Assembly: GCA_031262485.1 (NCBI GenBank)
Contig: JAISHO010000028.1
Coordinates: forward strand, 17,885 to 81,884
DNA: 64,000 bases
DNA from: Propionibacteriaceae bacterium
GTDB lineage: Bacteria > Actinomycetota > Actinomycetes > Propionibacteriales > Propionibacteriaceae
Direction of reading: 5' to 3'
The stretch's first letter is position 1; the number at the start of each line of letters is the position of its first letter. Below the pieces are notes generated by a model. That model was not told where the DNA came from. It saw only the letters and a list, made by a program, of their open reading frames with translations, and searched no databases. A program made the position numbers and the translations under genes. Below are positions 27,683 to 35,743 of the stretch, in pieces.

Positions 27683-27683
27683 A
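27678..27683 (-). promoter_or_regulatory. -10 box (TATCGT) of the moeA-like gene
   Basis: Minus-strand TATCGT, seven bases (AGAGGGT), then ATG at 27670. AGAGGG also lies close to the start but too near it for an ideal ribosome site. Confidence 0.45.
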
Positions 27684-27688
27684 GGCCA

Positions 27689-28327
27689 ATGCGCCCATCA
27701 GGCCCGCCTCGACACCGCTCCCCCGACCGAAAATCGTTCCTGCGTGAGACCGTTCTCGAGCGCCGTCGAAACTGTGACGCGACAGCCCGCCAGGCCGCAG
27801 ACGCGGCGCGAGCCGCCCGGGTGATCGACGCCATGGCGACGTGGTTGCCGGGGGTGGTCGCCGCCTATGCCTCGGTCGATCCCGAGCCGGGCACCGAGGC
27901 GATCCTCACGATCTTGTCCGGCCTCGGCACTCGTCTTCTCCTGCCCGTGCTCTCCGGCGGCCCCGCGAAGCCGGGCTGGGCCTGGTGGAAGCCCGGAGAT
28001 CCCTGGCGCAGCGGCGCTTTCGGCATCCCTGAGCCGGATTCCCCCCCGCTTGAGGCTGACGCCATCTGGGAAGCCGAACTCTTCATTTTGCCCGGGTTGG
28101 CCGGCTCGACCGAGGGAACCCGCCTCGGTGTCGGGGGAGGCTGGTACGACCGCGCCCTGGCTCAGGCTGATCCCGGCGCGCTGCGCTGGCTCCTCCTCAA
28201 CGACGACGAGGTCATGGACTCGCTTCCCATCGACCCCTGGGACCAACCGGTCGACGCGATCTTCACCGAGACCCGCTGGATCAATATCGCGTCCTCGAAG
28301 GTCCCCGATGACGTCCCGATCGGGTGA
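27689..28327 (+). CDS. 5-formyltetrahydrofolate cyclo-ligase
   Basis: A 212-residue MTHFS-family enzyme that converts 5-formyl-THF to 5,10-methenyl-THF with ATP. The signature GTRLGVGGGWYDRAL is at residues 143-157 and RRR (residues 25-27) starts the N-terminal nucleotide-binding region. The ATG at 27689 is preferred because a -10 box stands six bases upstream; the frame stays open further upstream but that part runs antisense over the moeA-like gene. It is divergent from moeA and followed by the CIRCE-controlled fmdB-like gene. Confidence 0.9.
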   Translation: MRPSGPPRHRSPDRKSFLRETVLERRRNCDATARQAADAARAARVIDAMATWLPGVVAAYASVDPEPGTEAILTILSGLGTRLLLPVLSGGPAKPGWAWWKPGDPWRSGAFGIPEPDSPPLEADAIWEAELFILPGLAGSTEGTRLGVGGGWYDRALAQADPGALRWLLLNDDEVMDSLPIDPWDQPVDAIFTETRWINIASSKVPDDVPIG

Positions 28328-28462
28328 CCTCGCGCGATGATCTGATGCTCGGTCGTGACGCCGCCGAGGAATAGGTGCGACGGTCATGGCGTTGTGGTGA
28401 GTTGGATGACGACCGACCGAATGACTACCAATATTGATTCTGCAAGGTATTTTCGTTCGATG

Positions 28463-28491
28463 TTTGGCACTCGATGGAGTAGAGTGCCAAA
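28463..28491. promoter_or_regulatory. CIRCE-type operator (HrcA binding site)
   Basis: TTTGGCACTC-N9-GAGTGCCAAA, ten-base arms with exactly nine bases between. The CIRCE consensus is TTAGCACTC-N9-GAGTGCTAA; here one position is changed symmetrically (A to G on the left, T to C on the right), which keeps the dyad. It lies 71 bases upstream of the fmdB-like start, a normal place for HrcA repression of a heat-shock gene. Confidence 0.8.
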
Positions 28492-28562
28492 TCGGCCCGG
28501 AGTGGCGGAGAAGAGCCCGTCGTCGATGGCGGAGATCAGCCGCCCGTGAGGAAGGAAGTCCG

Positions 28563-28970
28563 ATGCCGACGTATCAGTACCACTGCGCGAATTGTGGGGC
28601 TGACCTCGAAATCTTCCAGCGCATGACGGATCCGACGCTGACCGTCTGCCCGGAATGCGAAGGTGAACTGCGCAAGATCTACGCGCCCGTCGGCATCGTC
28701 TTCAAGGGCTCCGGCTTCTACGCCACCGACAGCAAGAAGAGCACGAAACCGGCGCCGAATCGGGAGAGTTCCTCGGCCAAGAACGAGTCGACGGATCACT
28801 CCAGCGGCTCAGAGAAGACGGCGACGAAAGACGCTGGCAGCACGACGAAGGAATCGTCGTCGACGAGCAGCGCAGCGACGCCGGCCTCGGGCTCGTCGGC
28901 ATCGCCGTCCGCCTCGGCCTCATCCTCGTCGTCCAGCGCGAAGCCGGCCAAGGCGGCCGCCTCCAGTTGA
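28563..28970 (+). CDS. FmdB-type zinc-ribbon protein with disordered tail (Ruc-like chaperone)
   Basis: A 135-residue protein. Residues 1-52 are an FmdB/CxxC zinc ribbon with Cys8, Cys11, Cys29 and Cys32. Residues 55-135 are almost pure Ser/Ala/Lys/Thr/Glu low complexity and must be disordered. GAGGAAGGAAG precedes the ATG. This is the architecture of Mycobacterium tuberculosis Ruc (Rv0991c), a small redox-regulated holdase chaperone under HrcA control and encoded beside the same folate gene. The CIRCE element upstream strengthens the match. The function here is inferred from architecture, synteny and operator together; no chaperone data exist for this protein. Confidence 0.82.
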   Translation: MPTYQYHCANCGADLEIFQRMTDPTLTVCPECEGELRKIYAPVGIVFKGSGFYATDSKKSTKPAPNRESSSAKNESTDHSSGSEKTATKDAGSTTKESSSTSSAATPASGSSASPSASASSSSSSAKPAKAAASS

Positions 28971-29168
28971 CCCCTTGTCCGGTTGGCGGAGCATCCGCCT
29001 CCAGCTGACCCCTGATCGTGGAGGAGAGGCATCCGCTTCTCACCCGGGAGAACGGACCGCTGATTTCCCTCTCCCCCCGTTTCATCCACATTCATCCACA
29101 AGGCCGAGCGATCTGAATCTCATCTGGGGATAGCCGACATCTCCCAGGTGACAGCCCCATGGTGGGGT

Positions 29169-29792
29169 ATGACCTCACTGACACGTGTTCTCCGCCGGAT
29201 CACCTTGTATCGCCGGGCGATGGCAGTCATCGCCACCATGGCCTGTGTCTTCTGCCTTGCCGCAGCCGCCTCTGGGAAGGGCGGGCCGACGACGACCGTC
29301 GTCACCGCCGCGCACCGGATCGCCCCGGGGACGACGATCACCGCCGACGACCTCGTCGAAATCGAGGCGCCCAGCGATCTCGTCCCCGACAACGCCCTCA
29401 CGAGCGGCGCCGAAGCGATCGGGCGGATCGCGACCTCCGGAGCCGGCTCCGGGGTCATCCTCACCCGCGACGACATCCTCGGCGACGACAGCGCCGCGAT
29501 CACCCCGGGAGCTGTCGTCGTGCCGATCCGGATCGCCAACGACGACATCATCTCCCTCATCCGCCCCGGCGGCACGATCCGGTTGTTTCTGACCGATCCC
29601 TTGACCGGGGAGATCACTGGTGTTCCGGGCATCCGTGTCGTCACAATCCCTCAGCCCGCCGCCTCGGGCAGCGGGCTCATGGGCGGGTCGACGAGTTCAC
29701 CGGACACGGTTCTCATCGAGGCGCCCGAAGCTCTGGCCGCTCAGATCGCCACGGCGGCGGCCGGATCGACGATGACGGTGGCGATCGAATAA
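29169..29792 (+). CDS. SAF-domain (CpaB/RcpC-like) membrane-anchored protein
   Basis: About 207 residues with an N-terminal membrane segment (IAVIATMACVF region, about residues 15-35) and an SAF domain from about 42 to 105 (TAAHRIAPGTTITADDL...GRIATSGAGSGVILTRDDI). The remainder resembles RcpC/CpaB, proteins often linked to Flp pilus assembly. No pilus genes are adjacent, so the role is open; lone SAF genes after fmdB occur in other Actinobacteria. The start is uncertain: ATG 29169 follows GGTGGGG closely, and an in-frame GTG at 29148 would add seven residues. Confidence 0.72.
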   Translation: MTSLTRVLRRITLYRRAMAVIATMACVFCLAAAASGKGGPTTTVVTAAHRIAPGTTITADDLVEIEAPSDLVPDNALTSGAEAIGRIATSGAGSGVILTRDDILGDDSAAITPGAVVVPIRIANDDIISLIRPGGTIRLFLTDPLTGEITGVPGIRVVTIPQPAASGSGLMGGSTSSPDTVLIEAPEALAAQIATAAAGSTMTVAIE

Positions 29793-29818
29793 GTGTGGCG
29801 TCTGCCCTGCGCCATCCC

Positions 29819-30673
29819 TCAGAGGCGGCGCAGGCGCGTCACGATGAACGCGAGGGCGCCGAAGACGACGACCCAGCCGAGGAGGACGAGGATGCCGCCC
29901 GCAGGACTGAGCACGTCGGTCATGTTCTCCTGGAGGAGAACCGCGCCACCAGCCCCGCCGGGTGTGTAGCAGAGGGCTCGCACGAGCGGGGAAGGCCCTT
30001 CGGCCGAGGCCCCCTCGGCGGCGAAGAGACTGATGAGCGCGGGCGGAAGGAAAGTGATGAGGGTGATGACCCCGACCCCGACCGCCGTCGACCGGGTGAT
30101 GGCCCCGAACGCGAGAGCGAGGAGCATGACAGCGAGGACGACGACGATGCCTCCGCCCAGCAGACGGATCGACTCGGTGGTGAACAGATCGGTCGAGACG
30201 GCGGTGCCGTCGAGGATGAAGAAACCGGCCAGGCAGGCGAGCGCCTCGGAGACGGCCATGACGACGAAACCACAGACGATGAGGACGATCGCCTTGGCCG
30301 CGAGCACAGCGGAGCGGCGCGGGACGGTGACGAAAGTGGAGTGGATCGTGCCGGTGGCGTACTCATGGGTGATGCAGAGGACGGCGAGGACGGCGAGGAC
30401 GACTTGGCCCAACTGGACGCAGCCTTGGGTGGCGAGAGCGGCCAAAGTGGCCGGCTCCGTCGGAGCGATGATGTCCGCGCCGATGCCATCCCCCTGAGAG
30501 TTTCTCGTGGTGATGAAGACGAGGAGGGAGACCGCCAGATTGATGATGACAGCTCCGATGAGGATCCACCGGGTGGCGTGGAGAGCGAAAAGCTTGAGCC
30601 ATTCGGCTTGGACGATGTGGGCGAACGTGAGGCGAGCGTGATAGGGCGCGGGGCGTGCAGTGGTAGCGCTCAT
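29819..30673 (-). CDS. ABC-2 type transporter permease
   Basis: A 284-residue protein with six hydrophobic segments (about 34-54, 84-106, 120-150, 165-188, 196-215, 255-280) and the ABC-2 layout: a cytoplasmic N-terminus with VQAEWLKLFALHATRW and a central HEYATGTIHSTF typical of DrrB/NatB-like permeases. It overlaps the ATPase gene by four bases (ATGA at 30670-30673), so the two form one operon. The substrate is unknown. Confidence 0.85.
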   Translation of the reverse strand: MSATTARPAPYHARLTFAHIVQAEWLKLFALHATRWILIGAVIINLAVSLLVFITTRNSQGDGIGADIIAPTEPATLAALATQGCVQLGQVVLAVLAVLCITHEYATGTIHSTFVTVPRRSAVLAAKAIVLIVCGFVVMAVSEALACLAGFFILDGTAVSTDLFTTESIRLLGGGIVVVLAVMLLALAFGAITRSTAVGVGVITLITFLPPALISLFAAEGASAEGPSPLVRALCYTPGGAGGAVLLQENMTDVLSPAGGILVLLGWVVVFGALAFIVTRLRRL

Positions 30674-31761
30674 GCCGCGACTTTCTCACGAAGAGGATCG
30701 GGCAGCGACGAGTTGTCGAAAGATTCCAAGGGCAGGGATGGCCCCGTGACACGCGCTCGGCGACTCCAGGCGCCACCCCGATGCTCGATGTCCGAATTCG
30801 AGTGCTGGGACGCATTCGTCGCGGCGGACGGAGTGAGGATGAGTTGCTCCAAGGGGCTGGGATCGAACGCGGGCGCGTCGGTGGAGCCCGGGGAGGCCGC
30901 CGGCTTCAGCGGCGCCGAGTAGGAGACGGAGGTGGGGCGAGGGGAGCGCGAGGCCGTCACCGAGGCCGTCCGCAACGGCGCGGCGGCAGGCAACGGGGAG
31001 CGGTGATCCCTCGGACGAGGTGATGACGAGGACGTGATCGTCGCCGAAGACGGACGGGCGGCCCGGCGGTTGCGTGTCGCCGAATCAGCCGTCACCTCGG
31101 CGCTCGTGGCCTGGCCCGGGGCCTTCTTCGTCGAGGGCCACGACGGACGGATCCGCGCGTTGTCGAGCACGAGGATGTGATCGGCCAAGCCGATCTCCGT
31201 TCGCGAGCGGCTCGTCATGAGCACGCTCCCGCCTTGTTCGGCGAAGCTGCGCAGGATCTGTTCGACGGCGAGACGATCGGGCGTCTCAAGCCCCCGAGTC
31301 GGATCGTCGAGAATGAGGGCGTCGGGATCGGCTAGCAGCGCCGAGGCGAGGGCGAGGCGGCGGCGGTGACCGAAGGAGAGCTGGTTGACCCGGTTCTCGA
31401 TCGTCACATGCAAGCCGAGGTCGTGGGCGACCTCGTCGACACGCTCCCGCGGCAGCCCGAGATTGGTGGCGATCGTCTGAAGATGTCGGCGCGCCGTGTT
31501 GTAGGGGTAGGCGGTCGAGGTGGAGAGCATGGCGCCGGCGACACGCGCGGGCGTCCGATGCTGCTCGAAGGGAAGCCCATTGAGAAGGACCTGGCCCGAA
31601 TCGGGCCGGTCGAGGCCGACCGCGAGATGGACGAGGGCGGATTTCCCCGCCCCGGGCGAACCGAGCACACCGGTGATCCGCCCCGCTGGAGCGGTGAATG
31701 AGACGTCGTCGAGAACCGCGCGCGAGCCCACCTTTCGAGTGAGTCCACGCACCTCGATCAT
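30670..31761 (-). CDS. ABC transporter ATP-binding protein with degenerate motifs and long disordered tail
   Basis: A 363-residue protein. Residues 1-204 are an ABC ATPase: Walker A GSPGAGKS (34-41), signature LSFGH (128-132, normally LSGGQ), and Walker B ALILDDP (148-154) with Asp153 where the catalytic Glu is expected. The H-loop position reads VLMTSRS, with Ser184 instead of His. Residues 205-363 are Ser/Pro/Arg/Ala-rich with no fold I recognise. The changes suggest slow or no ATP hydrolysis, although many DrrA-like proteins tolerate signature changes. AAGGGACCAGGG precedes the ATG. The partner permease overlaps its stop codon. Confidence 0.82.
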   Translation of the reverse strand: MIEVRGLTRKVGSRAVLDDVSFTAPAGRITGVLGSPGAGKSALVHLAVGLDRPDSGQVLLNGLPFEQHRTPARVAGAMLSTSTAYPYNTARRHLQTIATNLGLPRERVDEVAHDLGLHVTIENRVNQLSFGHRRRLALASALLADPDALILDDPTRGLETPDRLAVEQILRSFAEQGGSVLMTSRSRTEIGLADHILVLDNARIRPSWPSTKKAPGQATSAEVTADSATRNRRAARPSSATITSSSSPRPRDHRSPLPAAAPLRTASVTASRSPRPTSVSYSAPLKPAASPGSTDAPAFDPSPLEQLILTPSAATNASQHSNSDIEHRGGAWSRRARVTGPSLPLESFDNSSLPDPLREKVAA

Positions 31762-31960
31762 CCCTGGTCCCTTCCACCATCCCGCATCGACACTCCTCGT
31801 GAAAGGGACTCGACTGATCCGTCGGCTCAGCGCGGAGGGAACGTCTCCACGCCCAAATGTCAGCTGAAGGCCGATGCCTTTCTCCGGACGTCGGCATATG
31901 GCCGTGTGAGGCCGTGGTTCAGCGAGGACAGCGCACTTCCAGCGCGATCAGGGGGCTGAG

Positions 31961-31976
31961 TCCTCTCATGAGAGGA
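31961..31976. promoter_or_regulatory. 16-base perfect palindrome, possible operator
   Basis: TCCTCTCATGAGAGGA equals its own reverse complement. It lies 200 bases upstream of the ABC ATPase start (minus strand). The regulator is unknown. Confidence 0.35.
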
Positions 31977-32376
31977 AATCATTAGGCCACATCTTGCCTT
32001 AAGAAAGCGAGTTCTTCTAATCCGGGTCGAACGTGAGTCGTAGTCCGACGGGCTATCGACCGAAAACGACACGAGAGAAATTTAAGAATTACAGTTTCTG
32101 AAAGTGTCCTCACGATGAGAAGCGGCTGAGAACGTCGCTCCCCACAAGGCCGATTCCACGCGACCCCTGCAGCGCCACTGAGAATTCTTCATGTTTTATC
32201 GGTATCGGCGTAATGAAATGCCCCACACTGGTGTCTTATCTAGAGAACGCGCCGACACTGCCGGTGCGCCGCGAAGGATGAGGGACCGACGCGGCGTTTC
32301 GGAAGCAAGGTTAGTTCACTCACACGGCTTGTCAGCTACTTGCCTGGCAGGCGGCTGACGGGTTTGTGAGGGAAAA

Positions 32377-32411
32377 GATGTGGCCCTCCTCATGATGAGG
32401 AGGGCCACATC
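32377..32411 (-). terminator. rho-independent terminator of cysK
   Basis: GATGTGGCCCTCCTCAT (32377-32393) and its exact complement (32395-32411) are separated by a single base, forming a 17-bp dyad. On the minus strand the stem is followed by TTTTCCC. It lies 57 bases past the cysK stop codon. Confidence 0.85.
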
Positions 32412-32467
32412 ATCAAAGGAAGAGCACCGTCCTGGTGGAGAAAGAGAAAGATGACCAGGGCGGGTCC

Positions 32468-33394
32468 TCAGTCGATCAGGCCGGCGAAGAGCGGCGTTGA
32501 GAGATACCTCTCTCCGAAATCCGGAATGATCGCGACAATCAGCTTATCGTTATTCTCGTCACGGTTCGCCAGGTCGATGGCGGCCTTCACAGCAGCGCCA
32601 GCTGAGATTCCGGTGAGAATCCCCTCCTGCGTCGCTAACGCATGAGCAGTTGCTATCGCCTCCGCCGTGGAAACAGTGACAACTTCATCATAGACGTTTT
32701 TGTCGAGGATAGAAGGTACAAAATTCGCACCAATTCCTTGGATGCCGTGGGGTCCGGCCCGTCCTTCGCTCAACAAAGGCGATTCTTCCGGCTCGACGGC
32801 GACCACGGATAAACCAGGTTTCTGCTCCTTGAGGTAGCCGCCGGCGCCCGTGATGGTGCCGCCGGTGCCGACCCCGGCGACGAGGATGTCGACGGCGCCA
32901 TCGGTCGCCTCCCAGATCTCCGGGCCGGTCGTCGCACGGTGAATCGCCGGGTTGGCCGGATTGGCGAACTGGCTGGCCAAAACCGCCCCACGTTCCTCGG
33001 CGATCTTCTCGGCCGTCTCGACGGCGCCCTTCATCCCATCCCCCCGAGGGGTCAGCACCAACTCGGCGCCGAAGGCCCGCAAGAGCGCCCGGCGCTCGAC
33101 CGACATCGACTCCGGCATCGCCAAGACGAGGTGATAGCCCCGAGCCGCCGCGACGCAGGCCAAGGCGATTCCCGTGTTGCCCGACGTCCCCTCGACGATC
33201 GTTCCGCCCGGCTGGAGACGGCCGGAGCGCTCGGCGGCGTCGATGATGGCTACTCCGACGCGGTCCTTGACCGAATTGGCCGGATTGTAGAACTCCAGTT
33301 TGACGGCGACCGTCGCGTTGTCTCCGGCGATCCGGTTGAGCCGCACGAGCGGAGTCCCCCCGACCGCCTTCGTCACATCATCAAGAATGTTCAT
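32468..33394 (-). CDS. cysK: cysteine synthase (O-acetylserine sulfhydrylase)
   Basis: PLP enzyme that makes cysteine from O-acetylserine and sulfide. The ATG at 33394 follows AGGGGACA and gives 308 residues, the normal CysK length. Lys43 in [11 protein letters not shown] binds PLP, TSGNTG (residues 70-75) binds substrate, and [10 protein letters not shown] is the phosphate loop. Base composition is uneven: the 5' two thirds is GC-rich like the neighbours, while the last 360 bases (32468 to about 32830) are near 50% G+C, although the protein stays well conserved. No cysE follows. A dyad at 33440-33456 sits over the probable promoter. Confidence 0.95.
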   Translation of the reverse strand: MNILDDVTKAVGGTPLVRLNRIAGDNATVAVKLEFYNPANSVKDRVGVAIIDAAERSGRLQPGGTIVEGTSGNTGIALACVAAARGYHLVLAMPESMSVERRALLRAFGAELVLTPRGDGMKGAVETAEKIAEERGAVLASQFANPANPAIHRATTGPEIWEATDGAVDILVAGVGTGGTITGAGGYLKEQKPGLSVVAVEPEESPLLSEGRAGPHGIQGIGANFVPSILDKNVYDEVVTVSTAEAIATAHALATQEGILTGISAGAAVKAAIDLANRDENNDKLIVAIIPDFGERYLSTPLFAGLID

Positions 33395-33439
33395 ACATTG
33401 TCCCCTTCCTGTGTCTTCATTCGTCTCAGTGTAGGGGAA

Positions 33440-33456
33440 CTTATGGATGTCATAAG
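33440..33456. promoter_or_regulatory. dyad CTTATG-N5-CATAAG over the cysK promoter
   Basis: Inverted repeat 46 bases upstream of the cysK start. On the minus strand it overlaps the likely -35 region of a promoter whose -10 is TACACT. A repressor or sulfur-responsive regulator could bind; none is encoded nearby. Confidence 0.4.
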
Positions 33457-33495
33457 GAAAAGCCCAAAAAATTGGAGTGGCTGAGTGGAACGACG

Positions 33496-34149
33496 TCACG
33501 ACATCGGTTCGACTGAGACCTCGATCTCCTTCGCGCCATCGGCCCGTATCGATCCAGAGCCGCGCAAGAGCGGAGCGAGGAAGGAGCCCGGATCCTCCCC
33601 GGCGACGCCCACGCCGGTGAAGCGCAAGACGACTCCGTCGGCCTCGTAATCGGTCGAGACGATCTCGCCGCCGTGGCGCATCACCTCCTCCTGAGCGCGC
33701 CCGGCCTCGGCGTGGGTCGTCTCGAGCCGCCACACCGTCCGGTGCTGGCGGACCACCCGGGGAACCCGCCCGGCCAAGCTCGCGACCGCGCCCCCATAGG
33801 CCCGCACCAGGCCTCCCGCGCCCAATTTGACGCCCCCGAAATACCGGACGACCACCGCCGTCGCGTTGACGAGCCCGGCCCCGTTGAGAGCGTTGAGGAT
33901 GGGAATGCCCGCTGTGCCGGCCGGCTCGCCGTCGTCGGAGCTATGGGCGATCCGGTGGCCGTCGAGGTCGAGGACATGAGCGTGGCAGCAATGCCGGGCC
34001 GTCGGATGCTCGGCCCGCAACCGGGCGACGAGGGCGCGAGCGGAAGCCTCGTCGTCCGTCCGGGCGATCGTCGCCAAGAAACGCGATCGTTTGATCTCCG
34101 TCTCGTCGCTCGCCTCGAACCCGACCGGCGGCATCGTCTCATCGTTCAT
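33496..34149 (-). CDS. YigZ/IMPACT family protein
   Basis: A 217-residue YigZ-type protein: residues 15-125 are the UPF0029/IMPACT domain with [38 protein letters not shown] and [19 protein letters not shown]. The C-terminal part resembles the DUF1949 domain. Function is not established; eukaryotic IMPACT acts in translational control. The ATG overlaps the aat stop as ATGA (34146-34149), so it is coupled to aat. Confidence 0.9.
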   Translation of the reverse strand: MNDETMPPVGFEASDETEIKRSRFLATIARTDDEASARALVARLRAEHPTARHCCHAHVLDLDGHRIAHSSDDGEPAGTAGIPILNALNGAGLVNATAVVVRYFGGVKLGAGGLVRAYGGAVASLAGRVPRVVRQHRTVWRLETTHAEAGRAQEEVMRHGGEIVSTDYEADGVVLRFTGVGVAGEDPGSFLAPLLRGSGSIRADGAKEIEVSVEPMS

Positions 34150-34892
34150 CGCGTCTCCTCCTCCGGGGCCGTCGTTCCGGCGACCACCGGGGGCGCAGCG
34201 GCGGCGCGCGCCCAATCCGGAGCGGGGCGGGGCAGCGCTCTCCCCAGCGCCCCGAGGTAAGCACGACGCGAGATCTCGACCGCCCCGAGGCTGCCTAAAT
34301 GAGAGGTGCGCCATTGGACGTCGAGCAGGCGGGGCACCCCGTCGGCTTCGAGCCAGCGGACGAGGTGGACGAGGGCGACCTTCGAGGCGTCGCGGCCGAC
34401 GTCGGGCCGGTGGAACATCGACTCCCCGGCGAACAGGCCGCCGATCGAGACGCCGTAGAGGCCGCCGGCCAGGGTTCCGTCGCTCGCCCAGGTCTCGATC
34501 GAGACGACCGTCCCTTGCTCGTGAAGACGCCGGTAGGCCCGCATCGTGGCGGCGTCGATCCACCCGCCGGGACGCTGCGGATCGGCGCAGCCCATGAGCA
34601 CGCGGTCGAAGGCCCGGTTGACGGTGACGGTGTAACGCCGACAGGCCTGCCGCAGCGAGCGAGTGACGCGCAATCCCCCGGGCGGGATGATGCCGCGCGC
34701 GAGCGGCGACCACCAGCCGACCCCGGGCCCGAAGAAGGAGTCCGGCAACGGCATCGGAAAGACCCCGGCCCGGTAAGCCGGCAGGACGAGCGCGGGATCG
34801 AAAGAGGGGGTGAAGGCGATGAGATCGGAATGGGGCCAGGAATCAGGCGGGCCGAAGACCTCGTCAGCGTCGATCGGAGCGGTCATCCCCAT
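34146..34892 (-). CDS. aat: leucyl/phenylalanyl-tRNA--protein transferase
   Basis: Adds Leu or Phe to N-terminal Arg/Lys of proteins, marking them for ClpS/ClpAP in the bacterial N-end rule. The 248-residue protein has YRAGVFPMP, WWSPLARGIIPP, ASKVALVHLVRWLE and the C-terminal DVQWRTSHLGSLGA motif. Asp replaces the common Asn before ASK. AATGAT six bases before the ATG suggests a leaderless mRNA; a second in-frame ATG lies two codons later. Confidence 0.93.
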   Translation of the reverse strand: MGMTAPIDADEVFGPPDSWPHSDLIAFTPSFDPALVLPAYRAGVFPMPLPDSFFGPGVGWWSPLARGIIPPGGLRVTRSLRQACRRYTVTVNRAFDRVLMGCADPQRPGGWIDAATMRAYRRLHEQGTVVSIETWASDGTLAGGLYGVSIGGLFAGESMFHRPDVGRDASKVALVHLVRWLEADGVPRLLDVQWRTSHLGSLGAVEISRRAYLGALGRALPRPAPDWARAAAAPPVVAGTTAPEEETR

Positions 34893-34898
34893 AGCACC

Positions 34899-34904
34899 AT
34901 CATT
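34899..34904 (-). promoter_or_regulatory. -10 box (AATGAT) of aat, leaderless type
   Basis: Minus-strand AATGAT, six bases, ATG. Its first base deviates from TANNNT, so it is weaker than the others in this window. Confidence 0.35.
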
Positions 34905-35028
34905 CCACGCCCCTCACGTCAGACCATGGAGCCGTGCGGTCTCCTAGACCCGGCTACACTTTTCCCCAGGGCAGCGCGGCTGTCCCCAGATGTGACGAGG
35001 AGATCGCGGTCTCTAAGGAGAAAGAGCC

Positions 35029-35730
35029 ATGTCACTGCCGAAAGACGTCGCGAAGATGGCTGCCAAGTCAGCGGTGAACGCGCTGCCTCACGTCATTTTG
35101 CCCCGCCTGTCGGGGACGATGTGGCGGCTCGTCGATCTCGCCATCGACGGCGCGGGCAAGCTCCCTCCGGCGCGATCGACCGCCGCCAAGCACTTGGAGA
35201 AGCGTCAGGACATCGACGCCGCCATCAAATCGGTCGTGCGCGTGCACGTCGGGCTGGCCTCGGCCCAGGCCTTCGTGACGAACTTCGGCGGGCTCATCTC
35301 GACGGCGATCGGCACCCCGGCCAACGCGGCGGGGATCGTCATGGTGCAAGTGAGGATGGTCGCCTGCATCGCTCATCTGCACGGCTACGACATCGACGAT
35401 CCGCGGGTGCGCACCGCCATGGTCATGTGCCTGTTGGGAGAGAAGGAACTCAAGCAGCAGATCAAGAACGGCTCTCTTCCCTCGAGCCCGCTCGCCGTCG
35501 CGACCGCTCCGATGCACGACCTCGGTTTGCAGACAAAAGCGGCCGAACGCGTCCTCAACCAGGTGCTGGCCTCCTCAGCCGGCAAAGACATCGCTCAGTT
35601 CGTCACCCGGCGGGTCCCCGTCGTCGGCGGCGGCATCGGCGCGGTGACGGATGGCTATGGCACCATCCAGGTCGCCCGCTGCGCTCGCAACCAGTTGATC
35701 AACCGACGCGTCACGACGCACCGACCATAA
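35029..35730 (+). CDS. EcsC family protein
   Basis: A 233-residue EcsC-domain protein. The central segment from about residue 65 (DIDAAIKSVVRVHVGLASAQAF...) through the glycine/alanine-rich IGTPANAAGIVMVQVRMVACIAHLHGYD matches the family, whose founding member lies beside the Bacillus EcsAB transporter. The biochemical role is unknown. The Ala/Gly-rich helices may associate with membrane. AAGGAGAAAGAGCC precedes the ATG. The next gene starts 14 bases after the stop codon, so the two are probably co-expressed. Confidence 0.8.
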   Translation: MSLPKDVAKMAAKSAVNALPHVILPRLSGTMWRLVDLAIDGAGKLPPARSTAAKHLEKRQDIDAAIKSVVRVHVGLASAQAFVTNFGGLISTAIGTPANAAGIVMVQVRMVACIAHLHGYDIDDPRVRTAMVMCLLGEKELKQQIKNGSLPSSPLAVATAPMHDLGLQTKAAERVLNQVLASSAGKDIAQFVTRRVPVVGGGIGAVTDGYGTIQVARCARNQLINRRVTTHRP

Positions 35731-35743
35731 ATCCGGAGTCCTG

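Larger units (their letters stand above)
31762..32467. other. 706-bp AT-richer intergenic region
   Basis: G+C here is nearer one half than two thirds. It contains a perfect 16-base palindrome TCCTCTCATGAGAGGA (31961-31976), a patch of AT-rich sequence at 32070-32100 and the cysK terminator at its right end. I find no convincing gene: a 70-codon minus-strand frame at 31860-32072 has no family resemblance or ribosome site. I see no riboswitch or known RNA class. Confidence 0.55.

Noticed and set aside
28957..29013. 19-base direct repeat (18 of 19 identical) at the end of the fmdB-like gene, covering its stop codon and repeated 38 bases later
   Set aside because: Real, but short and local. It does not extend the reading frame or form a hairpin with itself, so I give it no function.
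29082..29100. Two TCATCCACA nonamers ten bases apart, one mismatch from the DnaA box
   Set aside because: Only two imperfect copies, no AT-rich region, no dnaA/dnaN or partition genes and no skew evidence; not an origin.
31860..32072. 70-codon minus-strand frame in the low-GC gap
   Set aside because: No ribosome site, no hydrophobic core or family resemblance, and no neighbour coupling.
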